From assembly GCA_003240625.1 (NCBI GenBank), contig QFMX01000006.1:1-64000 (forward strand): 64,000 nucleotides of DNA, given 5' to 3'. Of the stretch, positions 40,633-49,414 are shown in pieces. How positions within the stretch are numbered: position 1 is the stretch's first letter; every line of letters starts with the position of its first letter. The translations under genes were made by a program, and so were the position numbers. Under the pieces are notes generated by a model. The model saw only the letters and a list, made by a program, of their open reading frames with translations. It had not been told where the DNA came from and ran no database searches. This stretch comes from Sphingomonas taxi (GTDB taxonomy: Bacteria; Pseudomonadota; Alphaproteobacteria; Sphingomonadales; Sphingomonadaceae).

Positions 40633-41466
40633 ATGGTGAAGATGGGAACGGTCTGGGATCGCACGGTCGAGGTGCTCAACGGACGCACCGGCGTGATCGC
40701 GCCGATCGCGGTGCTCGGCATCTTGTTGCCCAGCGTCGTCCGGGACGGCTTCGTCGCCTTCTCGACGCCGGGGACCGCGATGTTCGCGCTGGTCGGCGGC
40801 GTGCTGACGATCGTGGCCTTGGTGGCGATGATCTGGGCGCAGCTGGCGATCGTCGCGATCGCGACCGATCCGGCCACCGACGCACCCGCGGCCCGGCGTC
40901 AGGCCAGCGCGCGCGTCTGGCCGGCGCTCGGCATCACGGTGATCCTGATGATCGTCGCGCTGCTGTTCGTGGTGCCGCCGATCGTCGTACTGATCCAGTC
41001 GGGCTTCGACTTCACCGCCGCCGCGAGCGGGTCGAGCGTGCAGATGACCCCGCCCAGCGCCGGTGCGGCCGGGTTCGTCGGGCTGTACGGCCTCGCCTAC
41101 ATGCTCGCCTACATGATCGCCGTCATTTGGATCGGCGCGCGGCTCGTGCTGCTCAACCCGGTCGTCCTCAACGAACGTCTCGGGATCGGCGCGATCCGGC
41201 GTTCGGTCCGGCTGACCAAGGGGCTGACGTGGCGGATCATCGGCGTGATGATCCTGTTCGCGATCGTGACGCTCGTCTCCACCTGGGCCGCGCAGGCGGT
41301 CACCGGGATCCTCTTCCGCCTCGCACTCGGCGCCGACGGGATCGCCACCGCGACCTTCCTGTCGGGGATCGCCGCGACGATCGTCACCACCGCCTTCACC
41401 GCGCTCGCCGCCGTCTTCACCGCGCAGCTCTATGTCGCCGTCAGAGAGAAATCCGTCACCCCATGA
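40633..41466 (+). CDS. Polytopic membrane protein of unknown function
   Basis: 277 residues from ATG 40633 with GGAG upstream. About six membrane helices (for example APIAVLGILLPSVV, FALVGGVLTIVALVAMIWAQ, LILM-type VILMIVALLFVVPPIVVLIQ, GLTWRIIGVMILFAIVTLVS). The IGAIRRSVRLTKGLTWR segment between helices resembles the GDPDase membrane-domain/YciC type proteins. It overlaps the next gene by ATGA, another membrane protein of the same layout, so the pair may form one complex. Confidence 0.8.
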   Translation: MVKMGTVWDRTVEVLNGRTGVIAPIAVLGILLPSVVRDGFVAFSTPGTAMFALVGGVLTIVALVAMIWAQLAIVAIATDPATDAPAARRQASARVWPALGITVILMIVALLFVVPPIVVLIQSGFDFTAAASGSSVQMTPPSAGAAGFVGLYGLAYMLAYMIAVIWIGARLVLLNPVVLNERLGIGAIRRSVRLTKGLTWRIIGVMILFAIVTLVSTWAAQAVTGILFRLALGADGIATATFLSGIAATIVTTAFTALAAVFTAQLYVAVREKSVTP

Positions 41467-42203
41467 AGCTCGATTTCGCGACCGTCCTCTCCGATGCCTG
41501 GACGTTGTTCAAGCGCGACCGCGACCTGTTGCTGCGGATCGCCGCGCCGTTCCTGTTCCTGCCCGCATTCGCGCTCGCCCTGGTCGTCCCCGATCCGCCG
41601 ATGCCGGTGGCGGGGGCTGGCGACAACGAGGCGCAGGCGATGGCCTGGGCCGACGCGGTGCAGACCTGGGCGGGTGCGCATGGCGGCTGGTACCTGCTCG
41701 CCTATGTGACGAGCTTCTTCGGCACGTCGCTGTTCTACGCGCTGTATCTCGACCGCGATCATCTCGACCTGCGGCAGGCGTTGACGCGCTGCCTGCGGAT
41801 CTTCCCGCGCTTCCTGCTGGCGATGGTGATCGTGTCGCTGCCGGCGGGGGCGGGGCTGTTGCTGTATGCGATTCCCGGGCTCTACATCCTCGGCCGGACG
41901 ATGCTGACCGGCCCGGCACTGTTCGCCGAAGCACCGCTCGGGGCGCTCGGCGCGATCCGCCGCAGCTTCATGCTCAGCCGTGGTTCCGGATTGCCGCTGA
42001 TGGGGCTGGCCGCGTTCAGCTACATCAGCGGCTGGATCGCCGGCGCGCCGTTCATGATGCTCGATCGTGCCTTGCGCGAGGCGGGCGAACCCAACCCGGT
42101 CGCGCTCGCGATCGTCGACGCCGGCGCCGCGGTGGCGGCGATGGCAGCGGGTATCGCGATGGCCCTGATCGCCGTCTCCGCTTACCGCCGTTTGGCGCGG
42201 TAG
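41463..42203 (+). CDS. Polytopic membrane protein, paired with the previous gene
   Basis: 246 residues starting in the ATGA overlap. N-terminal MKLDFATVLSDAWTLFKRDR DLLLRIAAPF-type start and GALGAIRRSFMLSRGSGLPL parallel the first gene's IGAIRRSVRLTKGLTWR, suggesting an ancient duplication. Five or six membrane helices. Function unknown; probably a conserved inner-membrane pair. Confidence 0.78.
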   Translation: MKLDFATVLSDAWTLFKRDRDLLLRIAAPFLFLPAFALALVVPDPPMPVAGAGDNEAQAMAWADAVQTWAGAHGGWYLLAYVTSFFGTSLFYALYLDRDHLDLRQALTRCLRIFPRFLLAMVIVSLPAGAGLLLYAIPGLYILGRTMLTGPALFAEAPLGALGAIRRSFMLSRGSGLPLMGLAAFSYISGWIAGAPFMMLDRALREAGEPNPVALAIVDAGAAVAAMAAGIAMALIAVSAYRRLAR

Positions 42204-42219
42204 GCCTGCCCCACCACCC

Positions 42220-42315
42220 CCGTCATGCCGGGCTTGTTCCGGCATCCACCGATGCGCACACTCGACAAAGCTTGGTTTGCGGAACGGTGGACCCCGGAAC
42301 AAGTCCGGGGTGACG
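42220..42315. repeat. Short inverted repeat, family G-like (copy 5)
   Basis: CCCGTCATGCCGGGCTTGTT then CCGGCATCCA at left; GTGGACCCCGGAACAAGTCC then GGGGTGACG at right, with a loop GCGCACACTCGACAAAGCTT. Sits between convergent genes. Confidence 0.75.
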
Positions 42316-42326
42316 GAGTGGGCGAA

Positions 42327-42920
42327 CTACCCCCGCTTCCCCAAATATGGAATCTGCGGCGCCGTCTCGACCGGCAGCACCCCCGTCGCCCGAGGATCCG
42401 GAAACGTCTCGATCGTCCGCTTCACTGCCACGAACCCCTGCGCGCGATAGAACCCCAGCGCACTCGGATGATCGAGCGTGCAGGTATGCAGCCAGACCCG
42501 CTCCACCCCCTTTGCCCAGGCTCGCGCGCAAGCCTCGGCCATCAGCCATCGGCCATGACCTTGCCCGGCAAGCTCCGGGATCAACCCGAAATACGAGATC
42601 TCGCACGCGGCCGCCGCGCGGAAATCGAGTTCGAGCATCCCCACCTCGATCCCCGCCGGATCCAGCACCGCATACACCGCGATCCCCGGATCCTGCACGA
42701 TCGACGCCAGCGCATCGTCCGCCATAACCAGCCGCGAGTACCAGAGCCATGGGCTGCCCACCCGCCGGAACAGCGCGCGATATTTCTCCAGCGCCGGCCG
42801 CTCCCACCGCACCAGCCGCAACCGCGACCCCGGGCTCGGCCGTAGCGGCGGTCGCTTGCGCATCTCCAGCGTCGTGACGATCGTCGCAAGGACGTCGTCG
42901 GCAACCGGGATCAGCGCCAT
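42327..42920 (-). CDS. GNAT family acetyltransferase
   Basis: 197 residues. Acetyl-CoA binding is indicated by GLIPELAGQGHGRWLMAEAC, followed by the GNAT motif B HPSALGFYRAQGFVAVKRTI. An N-terminal part (RPSPGSRLRLVRWERPALEK) is unique. It begins 1 bp after the hemF stop and is probably co-transcribed. Substrate unknown. Confidence 0.85.
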   Translation of the reverse strand: MALIPVADDVLATIVTTLEMRKRPPLRPSPGSRLRLVRWERPALEKYRALFRRVGSPWLWYSRLVMADDALASIVQDPGIAVYAVLDPAGIEVGMLELDFRAAAACEISYFGLIPELAGQGHGRWLMAEACARAWAKGVERVWLHTCTLDHPSALGFYRAQGFVAVKRTIETFPDPRATGVLPVETAPQIPYLGKRG

Positions 42921-42921
42921 A

Positions 42922-43764
42922 TCATGACCAGGTCGCCCGTGGCGGCAGGCTCATAAGGATCGCATCGATGTTGCCGCCGGTCTTGAGTCCGAACAGCGTG
43001 CCCCGGTCGTAGACGAGGTTGAACTCGGCATAGCGCCCGCGCCATTCGAGCATCTGCGCCTCGTCGGCGGCGGTAAACGGCGTATCCATCCGCCGCCGCA
43101 CGATCCACGGATACGCATCGAGGAAAGCCTCGCCGACATCGCGTGTGAACGCGAAATTGGTCTCGAAATCGCCATCGAGATGATCGAAGAAAATCCCGCC
43201 CACGCCGCGACTGACCTTCCGGTGCGGGATGTAAAAATAGGTCTCCGCCCACTCCTTGAACCGCTCGTAATAGGCCGGGTCATGCGCATCGCACGCCGCC
43301 TTCATCGTCGCATGGAAGTCGGCGGTGTCCTCCTCGATCGGCAGCGGCGGGTTGAGATCGCCGCCGCCACCGAACCAGCGCTTGGTGGTGTTGAGGAAGC
43401 GGCAGTTCATATGCACCGCCGGCACGTGCGGGTTGGTCATGTGCGCGACGAGGCTGATCCCGGTCGCGAAGAACCGCGGGTCGTCGCCCGCACCGTGGAT
43501 CGACTTGGCGAAGTCGCCCTCGAAGGTCCCGCCAACGGTCGAGACGTTGACGCCGACCTTCTCGAAGACCTTGCCCTTCATCACCCCGCGGACCCCGCCG
43601 CCACCGGGTTCGCCCGACGGATCGATCCGGTCCCACGGGGTGTACTCGAACGCCGCGTCCGACCCCGCCTCCCGCTCGATCGCCTCGAACTCGGCGCAGA
43701 TGCGATCGCGCAGGGATTCGAACCAGGTTCGGGCGGCGGCTTGCTGGGGGTCGAGTTCGATCAT
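42922..43764 (-). CDS. hemF: Oxygen-dependent coproporphyrinogen III oxidase
   Basis: 280 residues from ATG 43764; the longer upstream frame lies in the family D repeat. Decarboxylates two propionates of coproporphyrinogen III to vinyls in haem synthesis using O2. Features: GGGGVRGVMKGKVFEKVGVN, VSTVGGTFEG, THMNCRF-type AVHMNCRFLNTTKRWFGGGG, DLNPPLPIEEDTADFH and YFYIPHRKVSRGVGGIFFDH, all typical. A GNAT gene follows immediately. Confidence 0.96.
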   Translation of the reverse strand: MIELDPQQAAARTWFESLRDRICAEFEAIEREAGSDAAFEYTPWDRIDPSGEPGGGGVRGVMKGKVFEKVGVNVSTVGGTFEGDFAKSIHGAGDDPRFFATGISLVAHMTNPHVPAVHMNCRFLNTTKRWFGGGGDLNPPLPIEEDTADFHATMKAACDAHDPAYYERFKEWAETYFYIPHRKVSRGVGGIFFDHLDGDFETNFAFTRDVGEAFLDAYPWIVRRRMDTPFTAADEAQMLEWRGRYAEFNLVYDRGTLFGLKTGGNIDAILMSLPPRATWS

Positions 43765-43782
43765 GGGGGCGTCTCTACCAAA

Positions 43783-43938
43783 TCCTCCCCGGAACGGGGA
43801 GGGGGACCGTTCGGCTACTTGGCCGAAGGGTGGAGGGGGGGGCTCCACGAGCGTGCCGGTTGTGCTGACGAAGCGGTGCGTTCGCGGTGAACCCCCTCCA
43901 CCAGCTTCGCTGGTCCCCCTCCCCGTGCCGGGGAGGAT
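43783..43938. repeat. Palindromic repeat, family D (copy 2)
   Basis: ATCCTCCCCGGAACGGGGAG then GGGGACCGTTCGGCTACTTG at left; CTGGTCCCCCTCCCCGTGCC then GGGGAGGAT at right. It abuts the trmL stop codon. The loop differs from copy 1 except for GTGTTGCGTTCG-like remnants. Confidence 0.88.
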
Positions 43939-44387
43939 TAGCTCGGCCAGCCCCCCGTCTGCCGCAAAGCCTCCGCCGCCACGATCCCCGTCGCCACGGA
44001 GATATTCATCGACCGCAACCCCGGCCGCATCGGGATCAGCACCCGCACGTCAGCCCGCGCATGCACTTCATCAGGAACGCCAGCCCCCTCGCTCCCCATC
44101 AACAACACGTCGTCCTCGCGAAACGCGGCCACATCCAGCCGCACCGCGCCCTTCGTCGTCAGCAGCACGATCCGCCCGGTCACCTGTCCCAGGAACGCGT
44201 CCCAATCGACATGCCGCACCACGTCGACCACGCCGACATAGTCCATGCCGGAGCGCGCAACGGCCTTGTCGCTCCAGGTGAATCCCATCGGTTCGATCAG
44301 GTCGACGCCGATTCCCATGCATGCGGCGGTACGCAGGATCGCGCCGACATTTCCGGCAATATCGGGCTGGTAGAGGGCAATACGCAT
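43938..44387 (-). CDS. trmL: tRNA (cytidine(34)-2'-O)-methyltransferase
   Basis: 149 residues, the length of TrmL. SPOUT-class methyltransferase that modifies the wobble base of tRNA-Leu with SAM. Features: ALYQPDIAGNVGAILRTAAC (SPOUT motif 1), VLLMGSEGAGVPDEVH (motif 2) and IPMRPGLRSMNISVATGIVA (motif 3, knot). Divergent from petA, sharing a spacer of 185 bp. Confidence 0.95.
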   Translation of the reverse strand: MRIALYQPDIAGNVGAILRTAACMGIGVDLIEPMGFTWSDKAVARSGMDYVGVVDVVRHVDWDAFLGQVTGRIVLLTTKGAVRLDVAAFREDDVLLMGSEGAGVPDEVHARADVRVLIPMRPGLRSMNISVATGIVAAEALRQTGGWPS

Positions 44388-44511
44388 GCCCGATCTCCTA
44401 GCTCAGCGAGGGCGCGGGGGTAACCCAAAGCAAAATGCAGTTGGCAAACCGTCGTCCCGCCGTCTATCAGATCGCAGCCTCCGTGGGGACGGTCGGGCGG
44501 AATGGGCATGT

Positions 44512-44525
44512 GGTTTCGCGAAACC
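44512..44525. promoter_or_regulatory. Perfect 14-bp palindrome upstream of petA
   Basis: GGTTTCGCGAAACC reads the same on both strands. It lies 47 bp before the petA ATG and 125 bp before trmL, in the shared promoter spacer, so it may be an operator for a dimeric regulator. Identity of the regulator is unknown. Confidence 0.4.
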
Positions 44526-44572
44526 GAAAGCCCAGTCGGCCACGAAAAAAATAACGTGCAAGGGCGAGATGA

Positions 44573-45157
44573 ATGGCGACAGTCGACGACATGGTTCCTC
44601 CCGGCGAATCGCCAGAGCCGTTTCACGAAGAGGCCCATGACCCTCGCCGCCGTGATTTCATCAATATCGCCGCCGTCTCGTTCGCTGGCGTCGGCGCGGT
44701 CGCGATCGTCCTGCCGCTGATCAACCAGATGAACCCCTCGGCCGACGTGCTCGCGCAGTCGACCACCGAGATCGACCTGTCGAAGATCCTCCCTGGCCAG
44801 GCGATCAAGACCAGCTTCCGCAAACAGCCGCTGTTCGTGCGCAACCTGACGCCGAAGGAAATCAGCGAGGCCGACGCGGTCGATATCGCGACGCTGCGCG
44901 ATCCGCAGACGCTCGAGGAGCGCACCAAGGCGGGCAAGAAGAACTGGCTGATCACGCTGGGCGTCTGCACGCATCTCGGCTGCGTTCCGCTCGGCGCGGG
45001 CGAGGGCGAGAACAAGGGCCCGTTCGGCGGCTATTTCTGCCCGTGCCACGGCTCGGCCTACGACACCGCCGCGCGCATCCGCAAAGGCCCCGCACCGACC
45101 AACCTCCACGTGCCGGATTACGCCTTCAATTCCGACACCGTCGTCACGGTAGGCTGA
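44573..45157 (+). CDS. petA: Ubiquinol-cytochrome c reductase Rieske iron-sulfur subunit
   Basis: 194 residues. A Tat-type membrane anchor (DPRRRDFINIAAVSFAGVGA, then a hydrophobic helix to about 50) leads to the Rieske domain with CTHLGC (Cys132, His134) and CPCHGS (Cys156, His159) binding the 2Fe-2S cluster. Passes electrons from ubiquinol to cytochrome c1 on the periplasmic side. First gene of petABC, 10 bp before petB. Confidence 0.97.
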   Translation: MATVDDMVPPGESPEPFHEEAHDPRRRDFINIAAVSFAGVGAVAIVLPLINQMNPSADVLAQSTTEIDLSKILPGQAIKTSFRKQPLFVRNLTPKEISEADAVDIATLRDPQTLEERTKAGKKNWLITLGVCTHLGCVPLGAGEGENKGPFGGYFCPCHGSAYDTAARIRKGPAPTNLHVPDYAFNSDTVVTVG

Positions 45158-45167
45158 GGAAAACGAC

Positions 45168-46487
45168 ATGAGCTTTCCCTGGGCCAAGCAATACGAACCG
45201 AAGCTGCCGCTGACGCGGTGGCTGGATGAGCGGCTTCCCGTTCCCCGGCTCGTCTACAATTCACTCGGCGGCGGCTATCCCGTCCCGCGCAACCTCAACT
45301 ATTTCTGGAACTTCGGCGTCCTCGCCGGCGCCGCGCTGGCGATCCAGATCATCACCGGCATCGTGCTGGCTATGCACTACGCCGCCAACGGCGCGGTCGC
45401 CTTCGATTCGGTCGAGAGCATCATGCGCGACGTCAACGCCGGCTGGTTCCTGCGCTATGCGCACGCGAACGGCGCCTCGATGTTCTTCATCGTCGTCTAC
45501 ACGCACATCTTCCGCGGGCTGTATTACGGCTCGTACAAGGCACCGCGCGAGATGGTGTGGCTGCTCGGTGTGGTCATTTTCCTGCTGATGATGGCGACCG
45601 CGTTCATGGGTTACGTCCTTCCCTGGGGGCAGATGAGCTTCTGGGGCGCGCAGGTCATCACCGGGTTCTTCTCGGCGATCCCGCTGGTCGGCGACACCAT
45701 CCGCATCTGGCTGTTGGGCGGATTCGCGCCGGACAACGCCGCGTTGAACCGCTTCTTCTCGCTGCATTACCTGCTGCCGTTCGTGATCGCGGGCGTCATC
45801 ATCCTGCACATCTGGGCACTGCACATCCCGGGCTCGAACAACCCGACCGGCGTCGACGTGAAGGGCGAGCAGGACACCGTCCCGTTCCACCCCTATTACA
45901 CGGCGAAGGACGGCTTCGGGCTCGGCATCTTCCTGCTGATCTTCGCCAGCCTGTTGTTCTTCTTCCCGAACTATCTCGGCCACCCGGACAACTACATCCC
46001 GGCGAACCCGCTCTCGACGCCCGCGCACATCGTCCCCGAATGGTATTTCTGGCCGTTCTACGCGATCCTGCGCGCCTTCACCGCGGACTTCATCCTGCCG
46101 GCCAAGCTGTGGGGCGTGCTGGCGATGTTCGGCTCGATCCTGCTGCTGTTCTTCCTCCCCTGGCTGGACAGCTCGCCGGTCCGCTCGATGAACTACCGCC
46201 CCAAGGCACGGATCGCGTTCTGGGTGCTGGTCGCCGACATCCTGGTGCTCGGCTATTGCGGCGGCGCCCCGGCGAACGCGTTCTACGTGATCCTCAGTCA
46301 GATCTGCGCGGCCTATTACTTCGCGCATTTCCTGATCATCCTGCCGATCATCTCGCGCTCCGAGCGTCCGCGGGCGCTGCCCAACTCGATCACCGAGGCC
46401 GTCCTGGCCAACCACGGTGGCACCAGCCCGGCCAAGACCGCGCTTGCGACGTCCACGACGTCGCCTGCACCGCACGCCGCGCACTGA
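45168..46487 (+). CDS. petB: Cytochrome b of the bc1 complex
   Basis: 439 residues, eight or more membrane helices. Features: NLNYFWNFGVLAGAALAIQI, the haem-binding helices with HANGASMFFIVVYTHIFRGL and LHYLLPFVIAGVIILHIWAL, the PEWYFWPFYAIL ubiquinol-site loop (PEWY). A C-terminal extension (TTSPAPHAAH) is hydrophilic. Forms the quinone-binding core of complex III. petC follows after 21 bp. Confidence 0.97.
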   Translation: MSFPWAKQYEPKLPLTRWLDERLPVPRLVYNSLGGGYPVPRNLNYFWNFGVLAGAALAIQIITGIVLAMHYAANGAVAFDSVESIMRDVNAGWFLRYAHANGASMFFIVVYTHIFRGLYYGSYKAPREMVWLLGVVIFLLMMATAFMGYVLPWGQMSFWGAQVITGFFSAIPLVGDTIRIWLLGGFAPDNAALNRFFSLHYLLPFVIAGVIILHIWALHIPGSNNPTGVDVKGEQDTVPFHPYYTAKDGFGLGIFLLIFASLLFFFPNYLGHPDNYIPANPLSTPAHIVPEWYFWPFYAILRAFTADFILPAKLWGVLAMFGSILLLFFLPWLDSSPVRSMNYRPKARIAFWVLVADILVLGYCGGAPANAFYVILSQICAAYYFAHFLIILPIISRSERPRALPNSITEAVLANHGGTSPAKTALATSTTSPAPHAAH

Positions 46488-46508
46488 TACGAACTCGAGG
46501 ACACACAC

Positions 46509-47351
46509 ATGGTTCGTCTCATCGCATCCATCGTCGGCGCGGCCTTCGTGCTGGTGCTCGGCATCGCGCTCTTCGGCAGCGTTGCGGGGGTCATCACCGA
46601 TCCCGTCGCGCCGACCGCCGAGAGCGTCGCGCACAAGCATCCCAAGGAACTCGAGCTCGCCTCCAACGGCGTGTTCGGCAAGTTCGACCGTCGCCAGCTG
46701 CAGCGCGGGTTTCAGGTCTACAAGGAGGTCTGCGCCGCCTGCCACTCGCTGCGGCTCGTGTCGTTCCGCGACCTGCAGAAGATCGGTTATTCGGAGCCCG
46801 AGGTTAAGGCGATCGCCAACCAGTGGGTGATCGAGCAGCCCTCGATCAATCCGGAAACCGGCGAAGCGGCAACGCGCAAGAACATCCCGTCGGATCGCTT
46901 CCCGTCGCCATTCGCGAACGAGGTCGCCGCCCGCGCCGCGAACAACAACGCGCTGCCGCCCGATCTCTCGCTGATCACCAAGGCGCGCGAGGAGGGCACT
47001 GCGTACGTCCACTCGCTGCTGACCGGCTACACGACGCAGCCAGCCGCGCTGCTGAAGGAATTCCCGGACATCAAGACGCCCGAGGGTCTCCACTACAATC
47101 CGTATTTCGCGAACCTCAACATCGCGATGCCGCCGCCGCTGACCTCGGACGGTCAGGTGACGTATGCGGACGGCACCAAGCCGACGATCGACCAGATGTC
47201 GACCGACGTCTCCGCGTTCCTGACCTGGACCGCCGAGCCCAATCTGGAGGCACGCCACGCCGCCGGGTTCGCGTCGATCATCTTCATCCTGATCTTCTGC
47301 GGCCTCGCCTGGGGCGCGTACCAGAACGTCTGGCGCGACGTTAAGCATTGA
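46509..47351 (+). CDS. petC: Cytochrome c1 of the bc1 complex
   Basis: 280 residues. An N-terminal signal/anchor (LIASIVGAAFVLVLGIALFG), the c-type haem site CAACH (Cys75, Cys78, His79), PPDLSLITKAREEGTAYVHS, and the axial Met region NIAMPPPL, followed by a C-terminal membrane helix (FASIIFILIFCGLAWGAYQN). Passes electrons to soluble cytochrome c. Ends the petABC operon; a terminator follows. Confidence 0.97.
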   Translation: MVRLIASIVGAAFVLVLGIALFGSVAGVITDPVAPTAESVAHKHPKELELASNGVFGKFDRRQLQRGFQVYKEVCAACHSLRLVSFRDLQKIGYSEPEVKAIANQWVIEQPSINPETGEAATRKNIPSDRFPSPFANEVAARAANNNALPPDLSLITKAREEGTAYVHSLLTGYTTQPAALLKEFPDIKTPEGLHYNPYFANLNIAMPPPLTSDGQVTYADGTKPTIDQMSTDVSAFLTWTAEPNLEARHAAGFASIIFILIFCGLAWGAYQNVWRDVKH

Positions 47352-47393
47352 TGGCGGCCGGGCTCCCGCGGTAGGGGCGCACGGGTAGAGGGA

Positions 47394-47432
47394 GCGGCGG
47401 ACGGGTGATAAGCCCGATCCGCCGCTTTCGTT
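47394..47432 (+). terminator. Intrinsic terminator after petABC
   Basis: GCGGCGGACGGG pairs with CCCGATCCGCCGC (one bulged base) around TGATAAG, followed by TTTCGTTT. It separates petC from apt. Confidence 0.82.
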
Positions 47433-47499
47433 TCGGCCGGGGCGCAGCGTCGCGTCTCGGCCCATCCGCCGCCGTCGTGCGGAACGAAGGGAACGATCC

Positions 47500-48048
47500 A
47501 TGTCCGATTTCGCCGAGCAGAATGCCGACCTCAAGGCCCTGATCCGCACCATCCCGGACTTCCCCAAGCCCGGCATCCAGTTCCGCGACATCACGACCTT
47601 GCTGCTCGACCCGCACGGCTGGGCGACCGCGATCGAACGCATGGTCGCGGCGGTTTCCGGCCCCGTCGATCTCGTCGCCGGCATCGAAGCCCGCGGCTTC
47701 CTCTTCGCCGCAGCGCTCGCCGCACCGCTCAAGGCCGGCGTCCTGCTGATCCGCAAGGACGGCAAGCTCCCCGGCGCGACCATCGCCGAGGACTACGCGC
47801 TCGAATACGGCACGGACCGCATCGCGATCCACGCCGACGCCTTCGCCCCCGGCGCGCGCGTCTTGCTGGTCGACGACCTGATCGCCACCGGCGGCACCGC
47901 CCGCGCCGCCGTCCGCCTGCTTCACAAAGCTGGCGCGATCGTCACGCAGGCGCAGTTCCTGGTCGATCTCCCTGAGCTCGGTGGCGCCGACGCGCTACGC
48001 TCGGACGGCATCGAAGCGACGGCCCTGATCCACTTCCCCGGCCACTGA
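47500..48048 (+). CDS. apt: Adenine phosphoribosyltransferase
   Basis: 182 residues. Salvages adenine to AMP with PRPP. The PRPP-binding motif VLLVDDLIATGGTARAA, the GIEARGFLFAAALA loop and the start IRTIPDFPKPGIQFRDITTL are typical. Preceded by the petABC terminator and apparently expressed alone. Confidence 0.97.
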   Translation: MSDFAEQNADLKALIRTIPDFPKPGIQFRDITTLLLDPHGWATAIERMVAAVSGPVDLVAGIEARGFLFAAALAAPLKAGVLLIRKDGKLPGATIAEDYALEYGTDRIAIHADAFAPGARVLLVDDLIATGGTARAAVRLLHKAGAIVTQAQFLVDLPELGGADALRSDGIEATALIHFPGH

Positions 48049-48116
48049 TCGCCCGCCACGAGACTGCTGCGCGCCCGCCGCTCGCATATCGTGTGCACGG
48101 CGCCCCATACAGCTCC

Positions 48117-48216
48117 CCCCCGGCGAAGGCCGGGGTCCAATTGGGGAACGTCCCTAACGAAGGACGTCGCGCCGTTACCTCAGCCATTCCAATTGAGCCC
48201 CGGCCTCCGCCGGGGA
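48117..48216. repeat. Inverted repeat, family F (copy 1)
   Basis: CCCCGGCGAAGGCCGGGGTC then CAATTGGG at left; CCAATTGAGCCCCGGCCTCC then GCCGGGG at right. Other copies are at 51301-51400 and 57758-57860. Confidence 0.85.
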
Positions 48217-48247
48217 GGAAGCATCCCTCCCAAACCGTTCCGCCAAA

Positions 48248-48331
48248 CTGTTCCCCCGCGGACGCGGGGGAACAGCTAAGTACCGCGGCGCTCCGTTACC
48301 CTGGACCCCCGCGTCCGCGAGGGAACAGTAA
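48248..48331. repeat. Short inverted repeat, family G (copy 6)
   Basis: TGTTCCCCCGCGGACGCGGG then GGAACAG at left; TGGACCCCCGCGTCCGCGAG then GGAACAG at right. Directly follows a family F copy. Confidence 0.78.
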
Positions 48332-48510
48332 GGAAGGGCGTGCCGGTTCCTCTCCAAGCTCCTGCCGAACCCAAAACCCTGTCAGACCCCATTCCCACCC
48401 CCGGTACGAAACCCCGTCAGACCTCGTTCATGGAACTTGCGACATAGTGTCTCCGTTGTGCGACGAATGGCGGCGCGTTGTGTCCGCCCTCCGCGTACGG
48501 GAGAATTTCC

Positions 48511-49146
48511 ATGTTTATGAAACGCTTCGGCATTATCGGCCTAGCCCTGGGCCTCGGATTGGGCGTCGCTGGCTGCACAGACGGTTACGGCTATGGCGGC
48601 GCTGGCCTCGGCTATGCGAGCGACCCCTATTACGGTGGCGGGTATGGCGGCGGCTATTACGGTGCAGGCTATGACGGGTTTGCGGGCTATGGCGGCCTGA
48701 ATTCCTATTACGGCTGGAACGGCGACTATTATTATCCCGGTTCGGGCGTCTACGTCTACGATCGCAACCGTCGTCCCTATCGCTGGAACGGCAACCAGCA
48801 GCGCTATTGGCAGGGTCGTCGCGGCAACTACCGCGGCAACGGCAACTGGGGCAATTTCGCCCGCGGCAACAATCCCGCGGCGCGCGAATATCGCCAGGAT
48901 CGTCGCGAAGCCAACCGCGATTTCCGCCAGGACCGCCGCCAGGATCGCGGACAGCTCCGCAACGGCCAGATCACACCGGGCCAGTTCCGCGGCGAACGTC
49001 GCGAAGCGCGCCAGCAGTATCGCGGCGAGGCTCGTCAGGATCGGCGCGAATACCGCCAGAATCGCGGAACGCAGGGTCGCAGCTTCGGCGGCGGCAACCG
49101 TGGATTCCGTGGCGGCAATCCCGGCGGCGTTCGCACGCCCAAGTAA
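48511..49146 (+). CDS. Gly/Tyr-rich lipoprotein with Arg/Asp/Gln repeats
   Basis: 211 residues from ATG 48511 (ATG 48517 is possible), with GGGAG 7 nt upstream. Lipoprotein signal with cleavage at GVAGC-TDG. Residues about 25-90 are Gly/Tyr-rich (GYGYGGAGLGYASDPYYGGG), then Asn/Gly/Arg-rich, then repeats of RQDRREANRDFRQDRR type (about 125-190) likely to form charged helices, and a Gly-rich end. Probably a surface or periplasmic structural protein; function unknown. Confidence 0.78.
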   Translation: MFMKRFGIIGLALGLGLGVAGCTDGYGYGGAGLGYASDPYYGGGYGGGYYGAGYDGFAGYGGLNSYYGWNGDYYYPGSGVYVYDRNRRPYRWNGNQQRYWQGRRGNYRGNGNWGNFARGNNPAAREYRQDRREANRDFRQDRRQDRGQLRNGQITPGQFRGERREARQQYRGEARQDRREYRQNRGTQGRSFGGGNRGFRGGNPGGVRTPK

Positions 49147-49155
49147 CTAGCGCAG

Positions 49156-49372
49156 ATTGGTTCACGCGAAGGCGCGAGGGCGCGAAGAGAAGGAGTTAGG
49201 TTTCACGCGGAGACGCGGAGCCGCGGAGAGTTGTAGAATAGCGAGAGGAGGGCGACCTCCTCTCAAAAGGCACCAAAGCTCACCAAGCAGCTCGGTCACC
49301 CCAAATCTTCTCCGCGCCTCCGCGCCTCCGCGTGAACAAACCTTCTAGCTTTGCGCCTTCGCGTGAATTATT
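49156..49372. repeat. Compound inverted repeat, family E (copy 2)
   Basis: TTCACGCGAAGGCGCGAGGG then CGCGAAGAGAAGG and TTCACGCGGAGACGCGGAGC at left; TCTCCGCGCCTCCGCGCCTC then CGCGTGAA and GCCTTCGCGTGAA at right. Same architecture as at 15554. Confidence 0.88.
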
Positions 49373-49414
49373 ACTGCATGAGAGCCAGACAGCGTTCGGG
49401 CTGACGCGAACCAG

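Noticed and set aside
43700..43735. T-loop-like sequence (ATTCGAACCAGG) as part of a tRNA
   Set aside because: It lies in the hemF coding sequence, and no acceptor or anticodon stem can be formed around it.
45261..47783. Very long open frame (840 codons) on the minus strand across petB-petC-apt
   Set aside because: It is the mirror of three well-supported plus-strand genes in GC-rich DNA. The product is Arg/Asp/Glu-rich without any known domain.
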